A stretch of DNA of 27,003 nucleotides from Accumulibacter sp. (GTDB lineage Bacteria; Pseudomonadota; Gammaproteobacteria; Burkholderiales; Rhodocyclaceae). The stretch lies in the NCBI GenBank assembly GCA_031284185.1, contig JAITAJ010000258.1:1-27003 (forward strand), written 5' to 3'. The stretch's first letter is position 1. The number at the start of each line of letters is the position of its first letter. Shown piece after piece: positions 8,942-20,156 of the stretch. Under the pieces are notes generated by a model. It had not been told where the DNA came from, ran no database searches, and was given only the letters and a program-made list of their open reading frames with translations. Made by a program: the position numbers and the translations under genes.

Positions 8942-9214
8942 GAAAGTCGCTTGGCATCGCCATCCCGTTCGCGCCGGACGCTTCCGAATTGCGATATCCT
9001 GATCCGTTTCGCCATTCTCCCCGCTCGATGCCGCGCTTCTTCGACCGCGTCTTTCACGTTCTTCTTCGCGGTCACACGCGCAAGGCGTCCCGGAGTCCGG
9101 GGAAGCGGCGAACGGGCGGGTTCAAGGATGGACCGTCCCCGGCAGAGGGGCGAGGCCGCATCACCCGGCGTTTTGCCGCGCCCGGACCGATATCGACAAT
9201 CGAGGTGATCATTT
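8942..9214. other. Upstream region of metH, no recognised element
   Basis: This stretch leads into metH. A Shine-Dalgarno-like GAGGTG lies 8 nt before the metH ATG. I looked for a cobalamin or S-adenosylhomocysteine riboswitch because metH genes can carry them, and found no convincing match to either consensus. GC-rich short inverted segments exist (for example around 9095-9145) but no terminator with a T-tract is visible. Confidence 0.4.
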
Positions 9215-12982
<3,768 letters not shown>

Positions 12983-13084
12983 AAAAGACGCTGCGGCCCG
13001 ACATGGCGCCTGCGGTGAAAAGACTCGCGCCGCGCCCACGCGGGTCGGCGCCGGAAGCGCGATGGCGATCGGGCGGAAGAACCG

Positions 13085-13130
13085 TTAGAATGCGCCCATG
13101 AACCCCATGCGACAGGGCTGTTCCGATTGA
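13085..13130 (+). promoter_or_regulatory. Candidate -10 box and ten-codon leader frame before the methyltransferase gene
   Basis: TAGAAT at 13085-13090 is followed 7 nt later by an ATG (13098) opening a ten-codon frame, MNPMRQGCSD, whose TGA (13128-13130) overlaps the TTG (13127-13129) that begins the methyltransferase frame. The layout suggests a short leader peptide coupled to the methyltransferase, or simply chance. No convincing -35 is seen. Confidence 0.3.
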
Positions 13131-14053
13131 ACGAGCAAATGCCGAAATTTTTCATTTCCCCGGTTTTTTCGTTGCAAGAACAGGCGGTTCTGTTTGACGG
13201 AGACTGTCTCGAACTTCTTTCCGGGATTCCTGACGAGAGTATGCGCCTGGTGGTGACCTCGCCCCCCTATAACATCGGTAAATCCTACGAACGAAAAAAT
13301 ACGCTGGACAAATATCTTGAATGGCAGGACCGGGTCATTGGTGAATGCGTTCGTGTCCTTCATCCGGAAGGCAGCATTTGCTGGCAAACGGGAAATTATG
13401 TCCATGCGGGTTCCATCGTGCCGCTGGATATCGCGCTCTATCCGTCCTTTGCCAATCGCGGCCTGAAGTTGCGTAACCGCGTCATCTGGCATTTCGAACA
13501 TGGCCTGCACTGTTCACGCAGACTGTCTGGACGGTACGAGACCATTCTTTGGTTCACCAAAACCGACGAGTATTCGTTCGATCTCGACTCGATACGAGTT
13601 CCGCAGAAATATCCTGGAAAGAAATATTTCAAAGGTTCCAAGGCCGGACAGTATTCATGCAATCCCTTGGGTAAAAATCCGGGAGATGTCTGGATCATTC
13701 CCAACGTCAAAAACAACCATGTGGAAAAAACCAGCCACCCGTGTCAATTCCCGATCGAACTGGTGGAGCGCTTGGTACTTTCAATGACCCGAAAGGGCGA
13801 TTGGGTGCTGGATCCGTTTGCGGGAGTTGGTTCGACATTGATTGCCGGACTCAAACATGGCCGCCGCGCCGCCGGAGCCGAGTTGTCTTCCGAATATTGC
13901 GAAATCGCAAGAAACAGGATGGCTCAATTCATGGCTGGCTCTCTCAGGTCCAGGCCCATGTACCGCCCGGTTTACGATCCGAAAAACGCGGGCAGGTCCA
14001 TGACCACGCCAACGGCCGGCAAAGCCGCCGAAGAACAATTCCAACTTTTGTGA
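13127..14053 (+). CDS. Type II DNA methyltransferase, beta class, probably N4-cytosine
   Basis: The modification half of a restriction-modification pair. The catalytic motif IV is TSPPYNIGKSYE (SPPY, residues 45-48) and comes before the SAM-binding motif I DPFAGVGST (from residue 229), which is the beta-class order. SPPY rather than DPPY favours N4-cytosine methylation, though SPPY does occur in a few adenine enzymes. Length 308 residues from a TTG at 13127; ATG at 13139 (MPKFFISPVF) is an equally plausible start, and no strong Shine-Dalgarno decides. The C-terminal 40 residues after the GAELSSEYCEIARNRM block are Arg/Pro-rich. Base composition is visibly less GC-rich than metH and murB on either side, consistent with horizontal transfer. 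The next gene is its cognate endonuclease, so the pair should share one target. Confidence 0.9.
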   Translation: MNEQMPKFFISPVFSLQEQAVLFDGDCLELLSGIPDESMRLVVTSPPYNIGKSYERKNTLDKYLEWQDRVIGECVRVLHPEGSICWQTGNYVHAGSIVPLDIALYPSFANRGLKLRNRVIWHFEHGLHCSRRLSGRYETILWFTKTDEYSFDLDSIRVPQKYPGKKYFKGSKAGQYSCNPLGKNPGDVWIIPNVKNNHVEKTSHPCQFPIELVERLVLSMTRKGDWVLDPFAGVGSTLIAGLKHGRRAAGAELSSEYCEIARNRMAQFMAGSLRSRPMYRPVYDPKNAGRSMTTPTAGKAAEEQFQLL

Positions 14054-14079
14054 GTGACCGCTCACCCAGGAAGAAAAGA

Positions 14080-14691
14080 TTGAAGATCGTCGAGACATAT
14101 TCGCACCTGAATGGTCTGGAATATCTGCTGGTGCACAAGGAAAAACTCTGGCGAGAAGTCGGGGACGTAATCGCCGCGGTGGATGCGGAAACATGCCGAA
14201 CGAAGGTCAGCAAAGAAATTCGCATGCAAGGAGAATTGAAATTCAGTCCCATTGAAATGAACAGACGATTTTCCGATTTGCTGAAAACGAGAATCTGGAG
14301 GGAAAGTCGGGTTCCTTATTGGGTGACACGTAATGAACGCCTGATCCGGAATACCATGTCACTGCCGCCGGACGAACAGAAGAAACAGATCGAGGCAGCG
14401 GGAGAAATCCCGATTTTCAGCTACAACCAGACGGATTTCGTGAAAGATCGAGTCGCTATGGAAGTGCAGTTCGGGAAATACGCCTTTGTCGCATACGATT
14501 TGTTCGTCAAGCATCTTGCTTTTTATATTCGTGATGAAATTGACGTCGGGATTGAAATTTTACCCATGAAATCGTTGCAGGCCGACATGTCGTCCGGACC
14601 GGGCTACTTTGAAGGCGAGCTTTATAACCTCATCCGCAATGGACGCGGCGTTCCATCCGTGCCTCTGGTGATGGTCGGGATCGCGCCTTGA
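14080..14691 (+). CDS. Type II restriction endonuclease, BglII/BstYI family (predicted RGATCY)
   Basis: The nuclease half of the pair. The 203-residue product starting at TTG 14080 (KIVETYSHLNGLEYLLVHK...) closely follows BstYI as I recall it, including SYNQTDFVKDRVAMEVQFGK, AYDLFVKHLAFYI, DVGIEILPMKSLQ and the C-terminal YEGELYN-like LYNLIRNGRGVPSVPLVMVG. The PD-(D/E)XK-type active site of the BglII group (D...ExQ) is visible as D119, E128 and Q130. BstYI cuts R^GATCY, so that target is predicted. The TTG start has AGGAAG 6 nt upstream and matches the family N-terminus. A GTG at 14050 overlapping the methyltransferase stop (GTGA) is an alternative start adding ten basic residues. It is AT-rich like its partner. 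No frameshift or missing catalytic residue is seen, so it looks functional. Confidence 0.9.
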   Translation: MKIVETYSHLNGLEYLLVHKEKLWREVGDVIAAVDAETCRTKVSKEIRMQGELKFSPIEMNRRFSDLLKTRIWRESRVPYWVTRNERLIRNTMSLPPDEQKKQIEAAGEIPIFSYNQTDFVKDRVAMEVQFGKYAFVAYDLFVKHLAFYIRDEIDVGIEILPMKSLQADMSSGPGYFEGELYNLIRNGRGVPSVPLVMVGIAP

Positions 14692-14741
14692 AAGAGCCGT
14701 CAGTCGCGCCGGCTCCAAAACATGATCGCGGATGACCGAAC

Positions 14742-15806
14742 ATGCCGACCGAATCATCCGACCCGCGGGAAAACGTTTCCCTCATTTCATTCAACACCTT
14801 GGCCTTGCCGGGCCGGGCAAGGCGCTATGTCCGCATCACGGCGGACAATCAACTGATGGCCTTCATCGGTGTCCGGCCACGTTTCGTCCTCGGCGGCGGC
14901 AGCAATCTGGTGCTGGCCGGCGACTTCGACGGCCTCGTCCTGCGCGTGGCGATTCCCGGCCGGGCGCTGATCGGCGAAGATGCCGAGGCGTGGTATGTGC
15001 GCGCGGGCGCCGGCGAGAACTGGCACGACTTCGTGCAATGGACGCTGGCGCAAGGCTGGCCGGGACTGGAAAATCTCTCGCTGATCCCCGGAACGGCGGG
15101 CGCGGCGCCGATCCAGAACATCGGCGCCTACGGGCTGGAAGTGAGCGAGCGCTTCCACTGCCTGACCGCCTTCGACATGAACTCCGGCGAGTGTCGGCAG
15201 TTCAGCCGCGCCGCCTGCCGCTTCGCTTACCGCGACAGCGTGTTCAAGCGGGAAGGCTGGCATCTGGATGGGCGTTTCGTGATCACCGGACTCACTTTCC
15301 GTCTGCCGAAACGCTGGCGGCCTCTCATCGATTACGGCAGCCTTGCCGCGGAACTGGCCGCGCGCGGCATCACGCAGGCCGACGCCCGGCAGATCGCCGA
15401 CGCGGTCATCGCGGTGCGCCGGCGCCATCTGCCCGATCCGGCGCGGCTCCCCAACGCCGGCAGCTTTTTCCGCAACCCGCTGGTCGATGCCGGAACCGCC
15501 GACCGCCTGTCGGCGGCGCATCCCGATCTGCCGCGCTACCCGCAGCCGGATGGCCGCGTCAAACTCGCCGCCGCCTGGCTGATCGAGCGGGCCGGCTGGA
15601 AAGGCCGCGATCTGGGACCGGTCGGCATGTATGAAAAGCAGGCGCTGGTGCTGGTCAACCGCGGCGGCGCGACCGGCGCCGACGTACTCGCCCTGACGCG
15701 CGCCGTGCAACACGACGTGCGCGTGAAATTCGGCGTCGATCTCGCGCCGGAACCGGTGTTCACGCAATCGCCCCGGCCGGTGCTCAAATCGCCGTGTCCT
15801 GCCTGA
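14742..15806 (+). CDS. murB: UDP-N-acetylenolpyruvoylglucosamine reductase
   Basis: MurB is an FAD- and NADPH-dependent cytoplasmic enzyme that reduces UDP-GlcNAc-enolpyruvate to UDP-MurNAc in peptidoglycan synthesis. The 354-residue length and order fit type I MurB. The FAD-binding segment RFVLGGGSNLVL comes first, then LSLIPGTAGAAPIQNIGAYG, the type I-specific CRFAYRDSVFK loop, and PNAGSFFRNP with the catalytic Ser. The closing block is AAWLIERAGWKG...GMYEKQALVLVN. It begins 50 nt after the endonuclease stop; a GAGCCG/CGGCTC inverted pair (14694-14715) lies in that gap. Its tail overlaps the tail of the opposite-strand gene by 23 bp. Confidence 0.97.
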   Translation: MPTESSDPRENVSLISFNTLALPGRARRYVRITADNQLMAFIGVRPRFVLGGGSNLVLAGDFDGLVLRVAIPGRALIGEDAEAWYVRAGAGENWHDFVQWTLAQGWPGLENLSLIPGTAGAAPIQNIGAYGLEVSERFHCLTAFDMNSGECRQFSRAACRFAYRDSVFKREGWHLDGRFVITGLTFRLPKRWRPLIDYGSLAAELAARGITQADARQIADAVIAVRRRHLPDPARLPNAGSFFRNPLVDAGTADRLSAAHPDLPRYPQPDGRVKLAAAWLIERAGWKGRDLGPVGMYEKQALVLVNRGGATGADVLALTRAVQHDVRVKFGVDLAPEPVFTQSPRPVLKSPCPA

Positions 15807-16635
15807 AACGAATCCGCCCGTACATCTCCGGATGGTTCGTCGCCACCCAGTAGGCCGCCTCCGATTCGGCGCGTTCCCAGGTCGTCGCCGGCAGCGGAAC
15901 TTCCCGCGCGACGCCGCTGGCGGAAGGCCAGACGAGGAGATAGCTGCGCACGCCGACGCGCTCCTGAACGCGGATCCGCCGCTCCCATTGCGGCAACTGC
16001 CGTTGCAGGGTGCTGAAAAACGGATTCACGTTGAGCTGGAACAGGGGCCCCTTGCCGCGATACTGGATGAGGTACTCGCTCCCCTTGTCGACTTCCTGGA
16101 TGATCTGCCAATCGGCGCAGCCTTCGACGATCGCGCCGATCATTTCGCCGCTGCCGTCTTCGACCAGTTCGGCGTGCACCACCTGCGACTCGGGCGGCCC
16201 CTCGATGAGATCGTGCCACGGCAGGCCGTTGCGCGTCGGCGGAGGAAACGGCAGCGGACGCTTGCCTTCCCGGATGCGGGCAAACAGCGAAGACTTGAGA
16301 ACGTCTTCCAGACTGATGACGGGAAACGCCGTGCGCGGCTGCACGGGAAAGTTGTCGGCGCCCATGTAACCGACCTCCCACAGCGTTCTCAGCCATTCGG
16401 CGGCGTCCAGCGCCACCTGGGCCAGTTGCGCATCGAATGCCGGGGTGCCGGCCACCGGCGCGTTTTCCTCGCTCTGGTTCTCCAGCCGCTCCGCCTCGCA
16501 CATCCGCGCCCGCATGCACTCCCGGAACAGCCGGCCAACCCATTCCGCGTCCTCGGGCGGGAGGTGGCCGATGCGCTCGGAGATACCCATCAATTCATCG
16601 GCGTCGAGCGCCTGGAATTCCTGTTCCTGATCCAT
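15784..16635 (-). CDS. Conserved-looking protein of unknown function
   Basis: I do not recognise this family. The ATG at 16635 gives 283 residues and has GAGG 6-8 nt upstream; an upstream ATG at 16677 would add 14 residues but lacks a ribosome site. No signal peptide or membrane segment is seen. The N-terminal 60 residues are acidic and helical (MDQEQEFQALDADELMGISE...). The C-terminal half alternates beta-like stretches (SEYLIQYRGKGPLFQLNVNP, VGVRSYLLVWPSASGVA) and ends AAYWVATNHPEMYGRIRFRQ, giving it the look of a soluble folded domain. Codon use and GC match the core genes, so it is probably native. It converges on murB (23-bp overlap) and is divergent from ahpC across a 293-bp intergenic region, so it could share OxyR control, but nothing else supports that. 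Confidence 0.8.
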   Translation of the reverse strand: MDQEQEFQALDADELMGISERIGHLPPEDAEWVGRLFRECMRARMCEAERLENQSEENAPVAGTPAFDAQLAQVALDAAEWLRTLWEVGYMGADNFPVQPRTAFPVISLEDVLKSSLFARIREGKRPLPFPPPTRNGLPWHDLIEGPPESQVVHAELVEDGSGEMIGAIVEGCADWQIIQEVDKGSEYLIQYRGKGPLFQLNVNPFFSTLQRQLPQWERRIRVQERVGVRSYLLVWPSASGVAREVPLPATTWERAESEAAYWVATNHPEMYGRIRFRQDTAI

Positions 16636-16820
16636 GACGACCTCGTAAAGATACTTTTCCTGAAGATGCTTTTGCATATCAGACGGCTATTTAACCACAA
16701 GTGCCGTATTCGAGACGGCTTCATGATTTTCGGAAACGATGGAGTGAAACCCGAAGGGAAAAAGATACCATCCGCGTCCGGGACGATCCCCCGGAACGGA
16801 ATGTCCGGCAACGCATATCG

Positions 16821-16857
16821 ATAGCTCGTGACTATCAGCCATATTGAAACAATCAAT
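16821..16857 (+). promoter_or_regulatory. OxyR-type operator upstream of ahpC
   Basis: Four spaced tetranucleotides form the extended OxyR pattern: ATAG (16821-16824), N7, CTAT (16832-16835), N7, ATTG (16843-16846), N7, CAAT (16854-16857). The first pair matches the consensus exactly; the second pair is a self-complementary variant of ATAG/CTAT. The site ends next to the candidate -35 of ahpC, the usual activating position. It also lies in the intergenic space shared with the divergent unknown gene. Confidence 0.75.
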
Positions 16858-16886
16858 TTATCAAATTCCCGGCATTTCCCTATCAT
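16858..16886 (+). promoter_or_regulatory. Candidate sigma-70 promoter of ahpC
   Basis: TTATCA (16858-16863, four of six matches to TTGACA) is followed after 17 nt by TATCAT (16881-16886, close to TATAAT). This places transcription start about 35 nt before the ahpC ATG. The -35 abuts the OxyR-type operator, as expected for an OxyR-activated gene with a weak -35. Confidence 0.55.
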
Positions 16887-16928
16887 TGGCCCACGATGTT
16901 TTTTCAACCACATGCAAGGAGCCGGATC

Positions 16929-17498
16929 ATGAGCCATTCCCTCATCAACACCCAGATTCTCCCGTTCAAGGCCCAAGCCTACCAGAACGGAAAGTTCGTC
17001 GAAGTTTCGGAAGCCACCGTCAAGGGCAAGTGGTCGGTCTTTTTCTTCTATCCCGCCGACTTCACCTTCGTCTGCCCGACCGAGCTGGGCGATCTCGCCG
17101 ACAACTACGCCGAATTCAGGAAACTGGGCGTGGAAATCTACGCCGTATCCACGGACACCCACTTCACTCACAAGGCATGGCACGACGTTTCCGAGACGAT
17201 CAAGAAGATCCAGTACGTGATGGTCGGCGATCCCACCCACGTCATCAGCAGGAATTTCGGCGTCTACATCGAAGAAGCGGGCGTCGACGAGCGGGGCACC
17301 TTCGTGGTCGATCCGAACGGCAGAATCCAGATCATCGAGATCAACGCCGGCAACATCGGGCGCAACGCCCAGGAACTGCTGCGCAAGGTAAAAGCCGCGC
17401 AATACGTCGCCGCCCACCCGAACGAAGTCTGCCCGGCCAAGTGGAAGGAAGGCGACAAGACGCTGGCGCCCTCCATCGACCTCGTCGGGAAGATTTGA
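16929..17498 (+). CDS. ahpC: Alkyl hydroperoxide reductase subunit C (typical 2-Cys peroxiredoxin)
   Basis: AhpC reduces H2O2, organic peroxides and peroxynitrite through a peroxidatic cysteine. It has 189 residues, a standard length. Peroxidatic C49 lies in DFTFVCPTE and resolving C168 in NEVCPAKW. AAGGAG (16915-16920) sits 8 nt before the ATG at 16929; the frame is open 11 codons upstream but that start would lack a ribosome site. The gene is followed 154 nt later by its reductase gene ahpF, and preceded by an OxyR-like operator. The GVYIEEAG and closing APSIDLVGKI features are those of the AhpC subgroup that uses AhpF. Confidence 0.97.
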   Translation: MSHSLINTQILPFKAQAYQNGKFVEVSEATVKGKWSVFFFYPADFTFVCPTELGDLADNYAEFRKLGVEIYAVSTDTHFTHKAWHDVSETIKKIQYVMVGDPTHVISRNFGVYIEEAGVDERGTFVVDPNGRIQIIEINAGNIGRNAQELLRKVKAAQYVAAHPNEVCPAKWKEGDKTLAPSIDLVGKI

Positions 17499-17652
17499 GA
17501 AGCGCCGCTCCATTCGTCCCACCCGCGGGCCGGAGGCGCCCTGACCACGACGGACACGACGGGATGCGAAGCCGAATCGGCCGGATATTTTCGTCGCGCG
17601 CGTCGCCGTCCGCCCCTCGGCCCGATCTTGCTTTCCTGCCGGAGAACCGAAA

Positions 17653-19206
17653 ATGCTCGACGCTGCCATAAAGACCCAGCTCCAGACCTATCTCGAACGT
17701 CTTCAACGAGCGATCGAACTCGTCGCCTCGCTCGACGACGGCGACAAATCGCGGGAACTCAGGGCGATGCTCGAAGACATCGCCGGACTGTCGGACAAGG
17801 TGTGGATTCGTTTCGACGGGCGGGACGCGCGGCGTCCCTCCTTTTCCGTCGGCCGTCCGGGAGAGGCCGCGCGCATCCATTTCGCGGGTCTGCCGATGGG
17901 TCACGAATTCACCTCGCTGATACTCGCGCTCCTGCAAACCAGCGGCCACCCGCCGAAGGTCGATGACTCGATCCTCGAACAGATTCGCGGCCTGTCCGGG
18001 AGTTTCCGCTTTGAAACCTTCGTCTCGCTCTCCTGCCACAACTGCCCGGACGTGGTTCAGGCGCTCAACCTGATGGCCGCGCAGAATCCTCGCGTCGACA
18101 GCGTGATGATCGACGGCGCGCTGTTCCAGAAGGAAGTCGACGAACGCCGGGTCATGGTCGTACCGACGGTCTTCCTGAACGGCGAACCCTTCGGGCAGGG
18201 CCGCATGACGATCGAGGAAATCGTCGCCAAGCTCGATACCGGCGCCGCGGCGCGTGAAGCCGAAAGAATCGACGCCAAGGCGCCATTCGACATACTCATC
18301 CTCGGTGGCGGGCCGGCCGGCGTGGCAGCGGCCATCTATGCGGCGCGCAAGGGCGTGCGCACCGGCATCGTCGCCGAGCGTTTCGGCGGACAGGTGCATG
18401 ACACGCTGGGCATCGAAAACCTGATCACGGTCAGGGAAATGGAAGGGCCGCGCCTGGCCGCCACGCTGGAGGAGCACGCGCGCGGCCACGACGTAGACAT
18501 CATGGATCGGCAACGCGCGGAGAGCATCGTCGCGGGCGCGGGTGGTCTGACCGAGGTGCTTCTCTCCAGTGGCGCGCGCCTGAAGAGCCGCGCCGTGATT
18601 CTGTCGACCGGCGCGCGCTGGCGCAACATGAACGTGCCCGGCGAGCAGGAGTACAAGACGCGCGGCGTGGCCTACTGCCCGCATTGCGACGGCCCGCTGT
18701 TCAAGGGCAAGCGTGTGGCGGTGATCGGTGGCGGCAATTCGGGCGCCGAAGCGGCGATCGACCTTGCCGGCATCGCCGCGCACGTGACCCTGCTCGAATT
18801 CGATCCCGCGCTGCGAGCCGACGCCGTGTTACGGGACAAGCTCGCCAGTCTGCCCAACGTGACCATCCACACGCAGGCGCAGACGACCGAAGTGACCGGC
18901 GACGGCGAAAGGGTCGACGGCCTCGTTTACATGGACCGCGCCAGCGGCGAGACGCGGCGCGTCGAACTGGAAGGCATTTTCGTGCAGATCGGCCTCTTGC
19001 CGAACACGGACTGGCTGAAAGGCACGCAAGTCAGGCTCTCGCCGCGCGGCGAGATCGAGATCGACAGTCGCGGGCAAACATCGATGGCCGGCGTCTTCGC
19101 CGCCGGCGACTGCACGACGGTACCGTTCAAGCAGATCGTCATCGCCATGGGCGAAGGCGCGAAGGCCTCCCTCGCCGCGTTCGATTACCTGGTTCGTTCA
19201 GCGTAG
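17653..19206 (+). CDS. ahpF: Alkyl hydroperoxide reductase subunit F
   Basis: AhpF is the NADH-dependent flavoprotein that regenerates reduced AhpC. The 517 residues show the N-terminal tandem thioredoxin-fold domain with the redox pair C128-H-N-C131, an FAD-binding Rossmann segment (ILILGGGPAGVAAAIYAARKG), the thioredoxin-reductase-like disulfide C342-P-H-C345, an NAD(P)H-binding GGGNSGAEAAIDLAG, and the FAD-binding GVFAAGDCTTVPFKQIVIAMGEGAKA terminus. GGAGA is placed 7 nt before the ATG. Two stop codons in a row (TAG TAG) close the gene, and a repeat element begins 5 nt later, so the repeat may serve as the transcription terminator of ahpCF. Confidence 0.97.
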   Translation: MLDAAIKTQLQTYLERLQRAIELVASLDDGDKSRELRAMLEDIAGLSDKVWIRFDGRDARRPSFSVGRPGEAARIHFAGLPMGHEFTSLILALLQTSGHPPKVDDSILEQIRGLSGSFRFETFVSLSCHNCPDVVQALNLMAAQNPRVDSVMIDGALFQKEVDERRVMVVPTVFLNGEPFGQGRMTIEEIVAKLDTGAAAREAERIDAKAPFDILILGGGPAGVAAAIYAARKGVRTGIVAERFGGQVHDTLGIENLITVREMEGPRLAATLEEHARGHDVDIMDRQRAESIVAGAGGLTEVLLSSGARLKSRAVILSTGARWRNMNVPGEQEYKTRGVAYCPHCDGPLFKGKRVAVIGGGNSGAEAAIDLAGIAAHVTLLEFDPALRADAVLRDKLASLPNVTIHTQAQTTEVTGDGERVDGLVYMDRASGETRRVELEGIFVQIGLLPNTDWLKGTQVRLSPRGEIEIDSRGQTSMAGVFAAGDCTTVPFKQIVIAMGEGAKASLAAFDYLVRSA

Positions 19207-19210
19207 TAGC

Positions 19211-19346
19211 CAGAGGACAAAGATTTGAGAAGGCAGTTTCAGAGGGTGGAAGATAGAGGACGGATTTCGGAAGACAGAGGCTGGAGAAGACAGAGAAACC
19301 GAGCGCTTGGTTTCGCGTCCGTTACACGGCGCGAAGCGCCGCAAGC
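19211..19346. repeat. Intergenic palindromic repeat element, diverged copy downstream of ahpF
   Basis: Begins CAGAGGACAAA, a one-mismatch form of the family end, then a purine arm (GAGAAGGCAG, GGAAGACAGAGG, GAGAAGACAGAG), palindrome AAACCGAGCGCTTGGTTT (19296-19313), and a GGCGCGAAGCGCC hairpin (19328-19340) followed by a T-run. The module order here is palindrome then GCGC hairpin, opposite to other copies, and the pyrimidine right arm is missing. It looks rearranged or truncated by whatever brought in the adjacent transposase remnant. Confidence 0.75.
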
Positions 19347-19378
19347 AATTTTTCGGCAGCGCCGCTGACATCTCTTCG

Positions 19379-19522
19379 CTCTGGCAGCACGCGCCATTTG
19401 CAGCCGTGCTCGCTTACATACAGGATCGCCTTCAGGACTTGAAGATTCGACAGGCTGACGTTTCCACGCTGGCGCGGCAGACAGTCCTCGATCCGGGGAT
19501 ATTGCGCTGCGGTGATTTCCAT
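19379..19522 (-). pseudogene. IS5-family transposase, N-terminal fragment
   Basis: The minus-strand reading MEITAAQYPRIEDCLPRQRG followed by NVSLSNLQVLKAILYVSEHG and CKWRVLPE matches the start of the IS5-family transposase group with the DUF4096-type N-terminal domain. Similarity stops after about 48 residues; the remaining residues to the stop do not continue the family and read into other sequence. No transposase catalytic DDE region and no clear terminal inverted repeats remain, so this is a dead fragment. It starts 13 bp from the end of the methyltransferase fragment upstream on the same strand. Confidence 0.72.
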
Positions 19523-19535
19523 TTCCCATGCCCTG

Positions 19536-19712
19536 GATCAATTTCACCTTGCCCAGATACGTCTCCTGCAAGAGCTTCAACGCATCCAGGTTGTCGCCTT
19601 CGATGGACAGATTCTTCGTGCTATCGAAATCCACACTTTCAGGAAATAGCTCGCGAAAACGCGCGATGTTGGCGTCGATCAGATTGGGCGAGCGCATTTT
19701 CAGTTTTTCCAC
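19536..19712 (-). pseudogene. Type III-like Mod adenine methyltransferase, 5' fragment
   Basis: From a GTG at 19712 with AAGGAAGG upstream, the reading MEKLKMRSPNLIDANIARFR, then ELFPESVDF and LSIEGDNLDALKLLQETYLG-KVKLI, matches the N-terminus of adenine-specific methyltransferases of the type III Mod group. In intact genes KVKLI is followed at once by the catalytic YIDPPYNTG, which is missing here: the sequence switches to the transposase fragment. About 59 of several hundred residues survive, so it is non-functional. A DUF4391 fragment lies immediately upstream on the same strand, as in intact helicase-DUF4391-Mod clusters. Confidence 0.72.
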
Positions 19713-19713
19713 A

Positions 19714-19896
19714 TCCTTCCTTTTCCGCGGATTTTAACAACGCAAGCTCGGTTTTCAGCTTTCGCTGTTCGGCATTGATCTCCACCTTGCAGTCGAACTG
19801 TTTCTCCTTCACCAGCCGGGACGTGGCCTTATCCAGTTCACGCTCCCTGGCCCGCGCCTGTTCCGCGCGCGCCACCAGATCAGTAAGCGTCTCCTG
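19714..19896 (-). pseudogene. DUF4391 protein, C-terminal fragment
   Basis: The reading QETLTDLVARAEQARARERE, then LDKATSRLVKEKQFDCKVEI and NAEQRKLKTELALLK, looks like the C-terminal helix of DUF4391 proteins, which are commonly encoded between a helicase and a Mod methyltransferase in type III-like defence clusters. The N-terminal majority is gone: upstream of about 19896 the frame no longer resembles anything. The frame also runs past the expected end into the Mod gene. The assignment rests on recalled family features and on the neighbouring Mod fragment. Confidence 0.55.
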
Positions 19897-20119
19897 TGAC
19901 CGCGCAGATAAGGGGGAATGGCCGGAATCCGGAAAACCAAGGAAAGGCGCTGGCCGGGTCGGAAGCCGGAGTATCGGATGGACCCGGGGAAGAACGATCG
20001 TCAAGGACGATAACGACAGAAAACGACGGGTTGCCTCATTCACGCCGCTCACCCGGCGATCAAGACAATGGCCCCGAATCCGCTGTCCTCGCGCTGATCG
20101 CCGTGGCTGAACCGTCGGC
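19897..20119. other. Stretch with no recognised gene between defence remnants and the gcv promoter
   Basis: No frame on either strand reads like protein, and I see no repeat-family modules here. The abrupt loss of DUF4391 similarity near 19896 suggests a deletion or insertion junction. It may contain an insertion-sequence end, which I cannot identify. Confidence 0.35.
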
Positions 20120-20149
20120 TTGCGGCGGGGCATCGTCTCGCGCTATAGT
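20120..20149 (+). promoter_or_regulatory. Candidate promoter of the gcv operon
   Basis: TTGCGG (20120-20125) and TATAGT (20144-20149) are separated by 18 nt. Transcription would start near 20156, just at the first paired bases of the glycine riboswitch, which is the expected spacing for a riboswitch leader. Confidence 0.5.
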
Positions 20150-20156
20150 TCGCTGG

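Noticed and set aside
8942..9214. Cobalamin or S-adenosylhomocysteine riboswitch upstream of metH
   Set aside because: A GGGGAAGCGGCGAA stretch near 9100 recalls part of the cobalamin consensus, but the B12-box and surrounding conserved blocks are missing.
14694..14715. GAGCCG/CGGCTC hairpin after the endonuclease as a terminator
   Set aside because: Only 6 bp with a 10-nt loop and no T-tract on the coding strand; too weak to call.
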